Below, in pieces: positions 46,514 to 54,805 of a stretch of DNA of 64,000 nt. Source of the DNA: Polyangiaceae bacterium (lineage in GTDB: Bacteria > Myxococcota_A > Polyangia > Polyangiales > Polyangiaceae); NCBI GenBank assembly GCA_013361525.1, contig JABFXY010000188.1, positions 1 to 64,000 on the forward strand. The letters run 5' to 3'. A program made the translations under genes and the position numbers. Numbering within the stretch: the first letter of the stretch is position 1; every line of letters begins with the position of its first letter. The notes below the pieces were generated by a model. That model was not told the origin of the DNA and searched no databases. It saw only the letters and a list, made by a program, of their open reading frames with translations.

Positions 46514-46597
46514 GCACAGGCCTGGGTGCCTAGTGCGAGCGGAGCGAGCACCCCTACAGGCGGGACCCGGGCCGTCGTGCCGACGCGAGGAAAACAA
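46514..46597 (+). repeat. Dispersed intergenic repeat R2, copy B (supplies the fahA leader)
   Basis: This stretch aligns with 22696-22777 in the same orientation. Its last 27 bases are the second copy of the direct repeat at 46481, and end at the A of the fahA start codon. The ribosome-binding site of the tyrosine operon (gagga) therefore lies inside the repeat. Confidence 0.65.
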
Positions 46598-47580
46598 TGC
46601 GGCTGATGACGCTTGAGAACGGCACGCGCGACGGTGAGCTCGCGGTCGTTCATCCGGATGGTGAGCGCTGCTGCTCCGCGACCGATGTCGCGCCGACGTT
46701 GCAACGCGCCCTCGACGACTGGGATGTCGCAGAGCCGAAGCTTCGCGCCCTCGCGAGCGACCTCGCGAAGGGGTCACGGCCTGCCTCCGCCATTCAATGG
46801 GATCGCGTGCGCGCGCCTCTGCCCCGCGCCTACGAATGGGTCGATGGAAGCGCGTACATCAATCACATCGTCTTGGTGCGCAAAGCCCGCGGGGCCGAGC
46901 CGCCGAAGACGCTTCTGACCGATCCGCTCGTCTACCAGGGCGGCTCGAGCGACATGCTCGCGCCGCGGGCGCCGATCGATTGCGTGAACGTCGAGTGGGG
47001 GATCGATTTCGAGGCGGAGGTCGCCGTCGTCTTGGGCGACGTCCCGCGCGGGACGAAGGCCGCCGATGCGGCGAAACACATTCGGCTCTTCGCGCTCGTG
47101 AACGACGTCACTTGTCGGAACCTCATCCCGCCGGAGCTCGAGAAAGGCTTCGGCTTCTTCTGCTCCAAGCCCGCGACGGCGTTCTCTCCGTTCGTCGCGA
47201 CGCCCGACGAGCTCGGCGACGCGTGGCGCGACGGCCGCATTCACCTGCGACTGCGTTCCGAGCTCAACGGCGAGCTCGTCGGCGACCCCGAAGCCGGCCC
47301 CGAGATGCATTTTTCCTTCTTCGATTTGATTCAGCACATCACCAAGACGCGCCAGTTCGGCGCCGGCACGGTCCTCGGCTCGGGCACCGTCTCCAATCAG
47401 GATCGCGCGCGCGGCATCTCCTGCCTCGCGGAGCGGCGCATGATCGAAATCATCGAGACGGGGAAGCCCGCGACGCCGTTCATGAAGCCGGGCGACACCA
47501 TTGCGATCGAAATGAAGGACGACAGTGGTCGCAGCATCTTCGGGCGAATCGAGCAGAAGGTCGTCCAGGTGGAGCGCTGA
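46597..47580 (+). CDS. fahA: Fumarylacetoacetate hydrolase family protein
   Basis: A 327-residue enzyme of tyrosine breakdown. The N-terminal FAH domain (about 1-75) precedes the catalytic domain, with INHIVLVRKA, WGIDFEAEVAVVLGD (metal-binding glutamates), NDVTCRN and GSGTVSNQD. It would split fumarylacetoacetate into fumarate and acetoacetate, the last pathway step. The maiA gene begins one base after its stop, and the two dioxygenase genes follow, which fixes the assignment. The start lies at the end of repeat R2 with gaggaaaaca as ribosome-binding site. First gene of the operon. Confidence 0.92.
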   Translation: MRLMTLENGTRDGELAVVHPDGERCCSATDVAPTLQRALDDWDVAEPKLRALASDLAKGSRPASAIQWDRVRAPLPRAYEWVDGSAYINHIVLVRKARGAEPPKTLLTDPLVYQGGSSDMLAPRAPIDCVNVEWGIDFEAEVAVVLGDVPRGTKAADAAKHIRLFALVNDVTCRNLIPPELEKGFGFFCSKPATAFSPFVATPDELGDAWRDGRIHLRLRSELNGELVGDPEAGPEMHFSFFDLIQHITKTRQFGAGTVLGSGTVSNQDRARGISCLAERRMIEIIETGKPATPFMKPGDTIAIEMKDDSGRSIFGRIEQKVVQVER

Positions 47581-47581
47581 A

Positions 47582-48241
47582 ATGGCGACGAATGCCCCTA
47601 CGCGGCTCTACAGCTATTTCCGTTCGAGCTGCTCCTACCGCGTCCGCATCGCGCTCGGTCTCAAGGGCGTGCCGTTCGAGATCGTTCCCGTTCATTTGCT
47701 GAAGGACGGCGGCCAGCAACACGCCGACGGCTACCGCGCAAAGAACCCGATGGAGCAGGTGCCGCTCCTCGAGATCGAGCACGAGCCGGGCGTCGTGGTG
47801 CAGCTCACGCAATCGGTCGCCATCCTCGAATACCTCGAGGAGCGATTCCCGAAACCCGCGCTCCTCCCCGGTTGCGCATACCTTCGCGCGCGCGTCCGCA
47901 AGTGCGTGGAAATCGTCAACAGCGGCATTCAACCATTGCAGAACCTCGCCACGATGGCCGAGGTGAAGCGGCTCGGCGGTGACGCCGTCGCATTCGCCCG
48001 GCAAGCCAACGAGCGCGGCCTCGACGCGCTCGAGGCCGAGGCCGTCGACGCGGGCGGAAAATACATGATCGGCGACGAGCCCACGCTCGCCGACGTCTGC
48101 CTGGTTCCCCAGCTGTACTCCGCCCGCCGGTTCAAGGCCGACATGGCGCGCTACCCGCGTCTCGTCGAGATCGACGCACGTCTCGCCGAGATGGAAGGGT
48201 TCGCCCAAGCTCACCCGGACCGCCAGCCCGACTCTGAATAA
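47582..48241 (+). CDS. maiA: Maleylacetoacetate isomerase (zeta-class GST)
   Basis: A 219-residue glutathione S-transferase-fold enzyme. The zeta-class signature SSCSYRVRIALGLKG (15-29) is intact, followed by QVPLLEI and QSVAILEYLEE in the glutathione site and a helical C-terminal domain with GDEPTLADVCLVPQL. It isomerises maleylacetoacetate to fumarylacetoacetate, using glutathione. It begins one base after fahA and precedes hpd by 31 bases. Confidence 0.93.
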   Translation: MATNAPTRLYSYFRSSCSYRVRIALGLKGVPFEIVPVHLLKDGGQQHADGYRAKNPMEQVPLLEIEHEPGVVVQLTQSVAILEYLEERFPKPALLPGCAYLRARVRKCVEIVNSGIQPLQNLATMAEVKRLGGDAVAFARQANERGLDALEAEAVDAGGKYMIGDEPTLADVCLVPQLYSARRFKADMARYPRLVEIDARLAEMEGFAQAHPDRQPDSE

Positions 48242-48272
48242 GCATCCGCAACGCTACGGAAGAAGAAGCATC

Positions 48273-49427
48273 ATGCCCAAGCTCGAATCTCTCGGAATTC
48301 GTCGAATCGAATCGATTCACTATTACGTTCGCGACATCGAACGGAGCCGCAAGTTCTATTGCGACATGATGGACTTCGCCGAAATCGGTGAATCCGGCGC
48401 CGACCTCGACGCGAACGGCAAGCAGCACAGCGTCCTCTTCCGTGCAGGTGACTGCAACGTCGTCTGTTCCCAGCCCGTCGGTGAGGGCGGTCGCGCGTGG
48501 CGCTATCTGAAGAAGCACCCGGACGGGATCGGCACGCTCACGTTCGAGGTCGCCGACATTCTGAAGACCTTCCGTCTCCTCGACGAGCGCGGCGGTACGC
48601 CGATCGACGACATTCAAGAGTTCACCGACGAAAAGGGCGGCAAGCTCTCCACGTTCTCGATCACGACGCCGTTCGGTGACACGACGTTCCGCTTCGTGCA
48701 GCGCAACGGCTTCGGCCCGCTCTTCCCGGGACTCGTCGACCACGCGCAGCCGCGCGGCGGAAAGAACGTCTTCGGCATCGAGGCGTTCGACCATGTCACG
48801 TCGAACTTCCAAACGATGAAGCCTGCACTCCTCTGGATGGAACACGTGATGGGCTTCGAGACGTATTGGAACGTGCAATTTCACACCGAGGACGTGAACC
48901 AAGATCACTCCAAGGGCTCGGGCCTTCGCTCGACCGTGATGTGGGAGCCGGGCTCGGGTGTGAAGTTCGCCAACAACGAGCCGTGGCGCCCGTTCTTCAA
49001 GGCGTCGCAGATCAACATCTTCAACGAGGAGCACCGCGGCGACGGCGTCCAGCACGTGGCGCTGACGGTCAAAGACATCCTCAGCTCCGTGCGCGGCATG
49101 CGCGAGCGAGGCGTGTCGTTCATGCCGACGCCCGGCACGTATTACGACATGCTGCCGGCACGCCTGCAGCAGATCGGCGTCCAGCGCATCGAGGAGGAGA
49201 CGAGCGTCCTTCGCGACCTCGGCATCCTCGTCGACGGCGAAAAAGAGAAACAGTACCTGCTCCAGATCTTCCTGAAGGACTCGGCTGGTCTCTACGGCCA
49301 ACCCGAGGCAGGGCCGTTCTTCTACGAAATCATCCAGCGCAAGGGCGACAGGGGCTTCGGCGCGGGTAACTTCCGCGCGCTCTTCGAGAGCATCGAGCGC
49401 CAGCAAGAAGCCGAGGGCAAGATCTGA
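48273..49427 (+). CDS. hpd: 4-hydroxyphenylpyruvate dioxygenase
   Basis: A 384-residue vicinal-oxygen-chelate enzyme with two VOC halves. Iron ligands are visible as FDHVT, VQHVALTV and the C-terminal FFYEIIQRKG; the closing RKGDRGFGAGNFRALFESIE helix is typical. It converts 4-hydroxyphenylpyruvate to homogentisate using oxygen and ferrous iron. Its stop shares one base with the start of the homogentisate dioxygenase gene. Confidence 0.95.
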   Translation: MPKLESLGIRRIESIHYYVRDIERSRKFYCDMMDFAEIGESGADLDANGKQHSVLFRAGDCNVVCSQPVGEGGRAWRYLKKHPDGIGTLTFEVADILKTFRLLDERGGTPIDDIQEFTDEKGGKLSTFSITTPFGDTTFRFVQRNGFGPLFPGLVDHAQPRGGKNVFGIEAFDHVTSNFQTMKPALLWMEHVMGFETYWNVQFHTEDVNQDHSKGSGLRSTVMWEPGSGVKFANNEPWRPFFKASQINIFNEEHRGDGVQHVALTVKDILSSVRGMRERGVSFMPTPGTYYDMLPARLQQIGVQRIEEETSVLRDLGILVDGEKEKQYLLQIFLKDSAGLYGQPEAGPFFYEIIQRKGDRGFGAGNFRALFESIERQQEAEGKI

Positions 49428-50581
49428 TGATCGAGCGGATGAGCGTCGGCGACCTGCCGAGGAAGCACCACATTCAGCTTCGGAGCGCAGCCGGCGCTCT
49501 CCGTTACGAGCATTGCCTCACGCGGGACGGCTTCGACGGGCCCTACACGATCGCCTATCACGAGCGCCGCCCGCACACGGCGAAACAAGGCGAAGCGAAG
49601 CAGTCGTATCCGACCCCCGAGACGGGCGACCTCCGCGCGCTTCGTCGGCGCCATTACGATTCGACCAAGCTCGGCGGCGGGACGACGTTCCTCGCGTCAA
49701 GGCGGCCGATCCTCTTCAATCGTGACGTGGTCGTCTCGGTGAGCCGCCCGACAACGGCGGACGACGTCTACTTCTCGAACGGCGACGGCGACGATCTCCA
49801 TTTCGTCTTCCAGGGCTCGGGCACGCTCCGCACGATGCTCGGCGACGTCCGATACCAGAAGAACGATTACGTCTTCGTTCCGCGCGGCACCATTCATCGA
49901 TTCATCCCCGATGCGGGGGCACCGCATTGGCTGTTTTCGATCGAATGCCTCGGGGGAATGGGCATCCCCAAACAATGGCGCAATCCGGTCGGCCAGCTCC
50001 GGATGGATGCTCCCTATTGCCACCGCGACTTCAAGAACCCGACCTTCGAAGGTCCGCGCGACGAAGGCCTCCGGCACGTGGTCGTCAAACGGCAGAACCG
50101 CTTCGACGGTTTCGACTACGACGACAGCCCGCTCGACGTCGTGGGTTGGGACGGGTCGGTATACCCGTGGGCATTCGCGATCCTCGACTTTCAGCCGCGG
50201 GTCGGGCTCGTGCACCTGCCTCCGACGTGGCACGGCACCTTTGCGGCGCGCGGGGCATTGATCTGTAGCTTCGTGCCGAGGCCGGTCGACTTCCACCCGG
50301 AGTCGGTGCCGTGTCCTTATCCCCATTCGTCCGTCGACGTGGACGAGCTCCTCTTCTATTGCGACGGCAACTTCACCTCGCGCAAAGGTGTCGGCCCCGG
50401 GAGCATCTCGCACCACCCGGCGGGCATCGCGCACGGTCCTCACCCCGGCGCGTACGAAGCGAGCGTCGGCTCGAAGCAGACGACGGAGCTCGCGGTGATG
50501 CTCGACTGTTACGAGCCGCTGCAACCGACCCCGCACGCGCTCGCGATCGAAGACGCCGGTTACCACGAGAGCTTTCGCTGA
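49427..50581 (+). CDS. hmgA: Homogentisate 1,2-dioxygenase
   Basis: A 384-residue cupin enzyme, shorter than the 430-residue animal type but usual for many bacteria. The opening PRKHHIQLRS and the catalytic region (PRPVDFHPES, PYPHSSVDVDELLFYCDG, HPAGIAHGPHPG) carry the likely His-Glu-His iron site. It opens homogentisate to maleylacetoacetate. Last gene of the operon, overlapping hpd by one base. An aminotransferase for tyrosine itself is not in this cluster. Confidence 0.94.
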   Translation: MIERMSVGDLPRKHHIQLRSAAGALRYEHCLTRDGFDGPYTIAYHERRPHTAKQGEAKQSYPTPETGDLRALRRRHYDSTKLGGGTTFLASRRPILFNRDVVVSVSRPTTADDVYFSNGDGDDLHFVFQGSGTLRTMLGDVRYQKNDYVFVPRGTIHRFIPDAGAPHWLFSIECLGGMGIPKQWRNPVGQLRMDAPYCHRDFKNPTFEGPRDEGLRHVVVKRQNRFDGFDYDDSPLDVVGWDGSVYPWAFAILDFQPRVGLVHLPPTWHGTFAARGALICSFVPRPVDFHPESVPCPYPHSSVDVDELLFYCDGNFTSRKGVGPGSISHHPAGIAHGPHPGAYEASVGSKQTTELAVMLDCYEPLQPTPHALAIEDAGYHESFR

Positions 50582-50617
50582 CGCCAAACCTGCCGAGCGC
50601 GCAGTATCGTTGCCGCA

Positions 50618-51967
50618 ATGGATTGCCAGCGACGGCTGTTCATCGCCCAACTGCTCGCGCTCGCTGCCTGCACGCGAACCGAAGGGCCCAGTTCTCCGCC
50701 CAAGGGCGGTCCCTCGCGGTCTTCGCGCGCCGTCCGCGACAGACCGATCGCGTATCGAGTTCGTCTCGATCTCGACGAGAAGGCGTCGTCGTTCTCCGCA
50801 ACGACGGAGATCGAGCTCGCGCTCGCTGAACGCGGCGGACCCGTCGTGCTCGATGCGAAGGATCTCGACGTCGCGAACGTGGAGCTCGGCCCAACGAAGC
50901 TCGATTACGAGACTCGAGGGGAGACGCTCTCGTTCGAATTGCCCGCGCGAGCCCGCCGCGATCCGACAGCTCGCGTTCGCGTCGCTTACGCGGGCAAAGC
51001 GTCGGAGGGGCTTCGGATAGCGCCCGATTACGCCTTTACGGGATTCGACACACGAGCGTGGATGCCATGCGCGTTCGATCCCTCGATTCGCTCCACGTTC
51101 GAGGTATCCATTGCGGCTCCTGCGGGTTGGACCGGCACGGGTAACGGCACGCGGCAGCACGAGGCAGGATCGCCACGTCTCCAATGGAGACTCGATGACC
51201 CGTATCCCGCATACACGCTCGGCTTCGCCGTCGGTGATTTCTGGTCAGCCAGCACGGCGACGGCGTCTGGGGCTCCGATCGTCGAGCTGCTCGCCAGCCA
51301 GCGAACACCGCGCGAGCTCGCGGAGTGTCTGTCCGAAGTCACGAAGATGGTCCGCTTCTTCGAGGAACGAACGGGTATTCGATACCCTTTCGAGCGCTTC
51401 TCCCTCGTCTTCGCCGGCGACACCGCAATGCAGGAAAAGGCGTCTTTTGCGGCGCTGAACGAACCCTATGCCCAACAGTGGCTGGAGAACCCCCACGAAG
51501 ACTGGCTGTTCTGTCACGAGCTCAGCCACGCTTGGTGGGGGAACCTCGTGACGTGTCACGGGTGGGCGCACTTCTGGCTGAATGAAGCATTCGCGACCGC
51601 CATGACGGCCATTTACAAAGAGCACCGCTGGGGCAACGCGGACTACGAGCGAGAGCTGACCCTCGCCCGCGAACGTGTGACGAAGCTGCTCGGTGCAAAC
51701 AAAGGACGTCCTCTCGAAATGCCGGGAGAGGCGACGTTCACGGAGGTGGGCGGCCCATGGCCGTACGCATACGGCTGCGAAGTGCTGCTCGAGCTGCGCG
51801 CGCGCATCGGGGATGGGGCGTTCTTCGGTGCCGTCCGCGCCTATCTGGGCAGTCACCAGCTCGGGAGTGTCACGACCGAAGACTTCCTGGATGCGTTCGC
51901 CGGGCGTGACGTCGGTCTTCGGGACTTCCTGGTTTCCCAGGTCCGTCAAACGCCCCATCGTCGTTGA
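50618..51967 (+). CDS. M1-family (gluzincin) peptidase-like lipoprotein
   Basis: A 449-residue lipoprotein (ALAAC, C18). An N-terminal beta domain (about 45-200) resembles the M1 aminopeptidase N-domain. The zinc motif is complete: H300-E-L-S-H304 and E323 (HFWLNEAF). The usual GAMEN exopeptidase motif is altered to TAMQEK, so the glutamate that recognises a free amino terminus may be missing or shifted. It may be an endopeptidase or have changed specificity. It lacks the long helical C-terminal domain of large M1 enzymes. It follows hmgA by 36 bases but has no evident link. Confidence 0.85.
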   Translation: MDCQRRLFIAQLLALAACTRTEGPSSPPKGGPSRSSRAVRDRPIAYRVRLDLDEKASSFSATTEIELALAERGGPVVLDAKDLDVANVELGPTKLDYETRGETLSFELPARARRDPTARVRVAYAGKASEGLRIAPDYAFTGFDTRAWMPCAFDPSIRSTFEVSIAAPAGWTGTGNGTRQHEAGSPRLQWRLDDPYPAYTLGFAVGDFWSASTATASGAPIVELLASQRTPRELAECLSEVTKMVRFFEERTGIRYPFERFSLVFAGDTAMQEKASFAALNEPYAQQWLENPHEDWLFCHELSHAWWGNLVTCHGWAHFWLNEAFATAMTAIYKEHRWGNADYERELTLARERVTKLLGANKGRPLEMPGEATFTEVGGPWPYAYGCEVLLELRARIGDGAFFGAVRAYLGSHQLGSVTTEDFLDAFAGRDVGLRDFLVSQVRQTPHRR

Positions 51968-51976
51968 CTAGTGACT

Positions 51977-51996
51977 CGATGAGTGTTAACTCATCG
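51977..51996. promoter_or_regulatory. Palindrome over the TetR start codon, candidate auto-operator
   Basis: cgatgagt and actcatcg are perfect 8-bp inverted arms around gtta, 20 bases in all. The ATG of the TetR gene lies inside the left arm. The size and symmetry fit a TetR-family operator, so the protein probably represses its own operon. Confidence 0.55.
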
Positions 51997-52614
51997 AACG
52001 TGGCGGTCAGGCAAGAGCAGAAGCGTCAGACCCGGGAGCTGATCCTGCGCACGGCATATTTGCTCTTCGAGGACAGAGGCCTGCTCGCCACCAAGACGTC
52101 GGACATAGCCGAGGCTGCGCATATCTCCCACGGGAGCGTGTTTGCCCATTTCCCGACACGCGACCAATTGCTCGAGGCGGTCATCGAGGATGTCGGGCGC
52201 AACATCGCGACCCGCGTCCAAGAGGGCTCCGGGCGGAAGCAAACGGCACGCGACGTCCTCACGACCCACGTGAAGTGCCTGACCGAATATGAAGCCTTCT
52301 ACGCAAGGCTCGTGTCGGAGGGGCCATTTTTGCCGGCCGCGGCGCGTCGGGTTTTGGTGGAGATCCAATCAGCCATCGCGACCCAGCTCGACGAGGCCTT
52401 GTCGCGGGAGCGCCCCAAGAAAGGGGCGCGCGTGTTGCCGATCGATCTCGTCTTCAATACGTGGATTGGTCTTCTTCATCACTATTTGGTGAACCGGGAT
52501 CTCTTTGCGCCCGGCCAATCGGTGTTGTCGAAGATGGGTCCACGCCTCGTCGACTATTTCATGACACTGACGAGTCCGACATCTCGAGCGGACGAAAAAG
52601 GAGAAGGTCCATGA
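51979..52614 (+). CDS. TetR-family transcriptional regulator
   Basis: A 211-residue regulator. The N-terminal helix-turn-helix (LILRTAYLLFEDRG, ATKTSDIAEAAHISHGSVFAHF) is typical; the C-terminal ligand domain is not recognised. ATG at 51979 is preferred over TTG 51964, which would overlap the previous gene. A perfect palindrome surrounds the start codon. The stop overlaps the start of the zinc-ribbon gene, so it controls, and is cotranscribed with, that gene and the AlkD gene. Confidence 0.88.
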   Translation: MSVNSSNVAVRQEQKRQTRELILRTAYLLFEDRGLLATKTSDIAEAAHISHGSVFAHFPTRDQLLEAVIEDVGRNIATRVQEGSGRKQTARDVLTTHVKCLTEYEAFYARLVSEGPFLPAAARRVLVEIQSAIATQLDEALSRERPKKGARVLPIDLVFNTWIGLLHHYLVNRDLFAPGQSVLSKMGPRLVDYFMTLTSPTSRADEKGEGP

Positions 52615-52856
52615 ACCATTGTATTGCGTGCGGTATGCCCATGATGCGCGCGGAGGATCACGCGCTTTCCGACACTTCGAAGGAATATTGCAAACACTGC
52701 GCGCGGCCCGACGGGTCGATGCGAAGCTACGACGAAGCCGTCGTCGGCATGACGCAATGGATGGTGCGCACCCAAGGGATCGACGCCGAGGTCGCCAAAC
52801 AGATGGCTGTCGAGACGCTCAAGAGCCTCCCTGCTTGGAAGAGCACGGCGACCTGA
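52611..52856 (+). CDS. Small zinc-ribbon protein
   Basis: An 81-residue protein with CIACGMPM (4-11) and YCKHCARPDG (26-35), the pattern of the Zn_ribbon_2 family, followed by a helical C-terminus. It probably binds one zinc ion. ggagaagg precedes the ATG, which overlaps the TetR stop by four bases. Role unknown; the context suggests stress or DNA damage. Confidence 0.83.
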   Translation: MNHCIACGMPMMRAEDHALSDTSKEYCKHCARPDGSMRSYDEAVVGMTQWMVRTQGIDAEVAKQMAVETLKSLPAWKSTAT

Positions 52857-52858
52857 TC

Positions 52859-53641
52859 ATGAATCTCGCAGCGCTCCGAGCGGAGATTCGCGCATCGCTC
52901 GAGGCAAGCGCCGACCCTGAATACCGCGCGAAGATAAGCCGGCTCGTGCCGACGGGTGCTCCGCTGTTGGGCGTGACCGTCCCGCGGATTCGAGAGCTCG
53001 CGAAGCTCTTTCGGCCCAAGACGAAGATGCTCGATGCCGGCGGTGTCCTCTCTCTCGTCGAAGGGCAGTTCGACGGCCGCTGCCGGGAGGAGATGTTGTT
53101 CGGCACCTTCGTCTTGGTGGACCACAAACGGACGCTGAAAGATGTACTTTTACCTGCAATCGATCGGTTTATCGAGCTCATCGACAATTGGGAGGTATGC
53201 GATCAGCTCGCGATGAACGTCGCGGCGCCGATGGTCGCGGCCGACCCGAAGCTGTCGCGCGAGCTCGTCCGCTGGGCGAGCTCGGCGAACCCATGGCGGC
53301 GCCGCTTTGCCGTCGCGACTGCCGCAGCACTCAACCAAAAAGGACGAAGCCTCGTCCGGGAGACGCTCGACGTCTGCGCGTGCCTTCTCCAAGACGGCGA
53401 TCCTTCGGTTCAAAAGGCCGTCGGGTGGGCCCTCCGTGAGGCTTGTAAATGCGATGAGGAGGCTGTTTACAACCTGCTTCTCGAACGCCGCGAACAGGTG
53501 GCTCCACGCATCTTGCGCGAAGGGGCGACGAAGCTTTCGGAGAGCCGAAGATCGAGCCTTCTCGGCGGTGCGACGGCGCAGACGAGCGTGAAGCGCGGAC
53601 CGGCCGTTCCGAAGTTGGCCCGGCGCCCGGGGGCCGGATGA
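52859..53641 (+). CDS. AlkD-like DNA alkylation repair protein
   Basis: A 260-residue HEAT-like repeat protein of the AlkC/AlkD family. The catalytic strip is seen as W111 and D115 (IDNWEVCDQLAMN), then NPWRRRFAVA and KAVGWALREA. Such glycosylases remove bulky or positively charged alkylated purines without flipping the base. The basic C-terminus (about 235-260) is an extension. It starts 2 bases after the zinc-ribbon gene. Confidence 0.88.
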   Translation: MNLAALRAEIRASLEASADPEYRAKISRLVPTGAPLLGVTVPRIRELAKLFRPKTKMLDAGGVLSLVEGQFDGRCREEMLFGTFVLVDHKRTLKDVLLPAIDRFIELIDNWEVCDQLAMNVAAPMVAADPKLSRELVRWASSANPWRRRFAVATAAALNQKGRSLVRETLDVCACLLQDGDPSVQKAVGWALREACKCDEEAVYNLLLERREQVAPRILREGATKLSESRRSSLLGGATAQTSVKRGPAVPKLARRPGAG

Positions 53642-53651
53642 TGATGCGTGG

Positions 53652-54800
53652 GTGAAGCCCGGTTTCGACCCGATCGGGGGTTATCGCTTTTCCCTCGCGC
53701 TCATCGCCATCACGACGGCCCTCGCGGGCGCCTCCGGATGTACGGAGGCAAACGCTGAGCCCCGCGACGTCGAGCGGAGCGGGACGGCGCTGCGACCGTC
53801 GGAGACGATTGCCGCAGCCCAGTCCGCGCCGATTGCCGCCACCGAGGTAACCGCGGTGGTCGCGTCCACGCCCGAGGAGCCGACCCTCACGATCAGCGCG
53901 GTCGGCGATTGCACCCTTGGGGATCCCGCCGGAACCGAGCGCGCACCGGGTAGCTTCCACAAGGTATTCGTGGAGAACGGCGAAGACCTGGCGCGGCCCT
54001 TTTCGGGTGTGCAAACCGTCCTCGGTGCCGACGATCTCACCATCGCCAACCTCGAAGGCACGCTCACGACCGCCAACGCGCGAGAGGGCACGGCCTTCTC
54101 GTTTCGCGGCAAGCCCGAATTCGCAAAGATGTTGTCGCTCGGCAGCGTCGATATCGTCAACCTGGCGAACAACCACTCTTACGACTGCGGACCGCGCGGT
54201 CTGAGCGACACCCGCGAGAGCCTGCGGGCGGCTAATATCGGCTATTTCGGCGTCGGCGACATCGACACTCGTATCGTCAAAGGCATCGAGGTGCACAACC
54301 TCGGTTACACGGGAGGCAAGCTCGACGTTCGCGACGAAATGGCCAAAGCCGTCCGCAAGCTGAAGCGAGACGACAACCTTGTCATCGTGTCCTTCCATTG
54401 GGGCAACGAGGGGTCGCACGAATCGAGCGACGTCCAGCAAACCCTCGGCCGCGCCGCAATCCAGGCCGGCGCCGACCTCGTCCTAGGCCACCATCCGCAC
54501 GTATTGCAGGGAATCGAGGAGTACCAAGGCAAGAAGATCGTCTACAGCCTCGGCAACTTCGTATTCGGCGGCAATGGGCACCCCGACGACTTGGATTCGA
54601 TGATCTTCCAGGCGAAGTTCACGAAGAAAGCGGGGAAGGTCGTGCCGCTCGGGTACGAGGTCGTCCCCGTCTCTTTCTCGGGGCACAAGAGCCAAAACGA
54701 CTTCCGCCCCGTGCTGCTCGAGGGGGCCGACGCGGCGCGGGTGCGCAGCGACGTCGAAAAGTATTCAGCCCTGTTCGGCGGGGCGAAGCTGACGGATTAA
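53652..54800 (+). CDS. CapA-family metallophosphatase-like lipoprotein
   Basis: A 382-residue lipoprotein (GASGC, C30), with a Thr/Ala-rich linker to about residue 75. The domain carries every block of the CapA/PgsA family: AVGDCTLG, IANLEGTLT, LANNHSYDCG, SFHWGNE, GHHPHVLQGIE and YSLGNFVFG. CapA is required for poly-gamma-glutamate capsule in Bacillus, but no capB or capC gene is here, so it probably has another role, likely a surface metallophosphoesterase. GTG start at 53652. Confidence 0.87.
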   Translation: MKPGFDPIGGYRFSLALIAITTALAGASGCTEANAEPRDVERSGTALRPSETIAAAQSAPIAATEVTAVVASTPEEPTLTISAVGDCTLGDPAGTERAPGSFHKVFVENGEDLARPFSGVQTVLGADDLTIANLEGTLTTANAREGTAFSFRGKPEFAKMLSLGSVDIVNLANNHSYDCGPRGLSDTRESLRAANIGYFGVGDIDTRIVKGIEVHNLGYTGGKLDVRDEMAKAVRKLKRDDNLVIVSFHWGNEGSHESSDVQQTLGRAAIQAGADLVLGHHPHVLQGIEEYQGKKIVYSLGNFVFGGNGHPDDLDSMIFQAKFTKKAGKVVPLGYEVVPVSFSGHKSQNDFRPVLLEGADAARVRSDVEKYSALFGGAKLTD

Positions 54801-54805
54801 TCTCT

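Noticed and set aside
46367..46596. Insertion sequence or transposon at the 27-bp repeat.
   Set aside because: No transposase frame or terminal inverted repeat is present; the direct repeat belongs to the R2 element itself and is too long for a normal target duplication.
46508..46606. A 32-codon gene upstream of fahA.
   Set aside because: It lies within repeat R2 and its translation (Ala/Ser/Thr/Gly-rich) looks incidental. It is kept only as a possible leader in the findings.
53652..54800. Capsule (poly-gamma-glutamate) operon.
   Set aside because: Only the CapA-like protein is present; capB and capC are missing, so a capsule locus is not supported.
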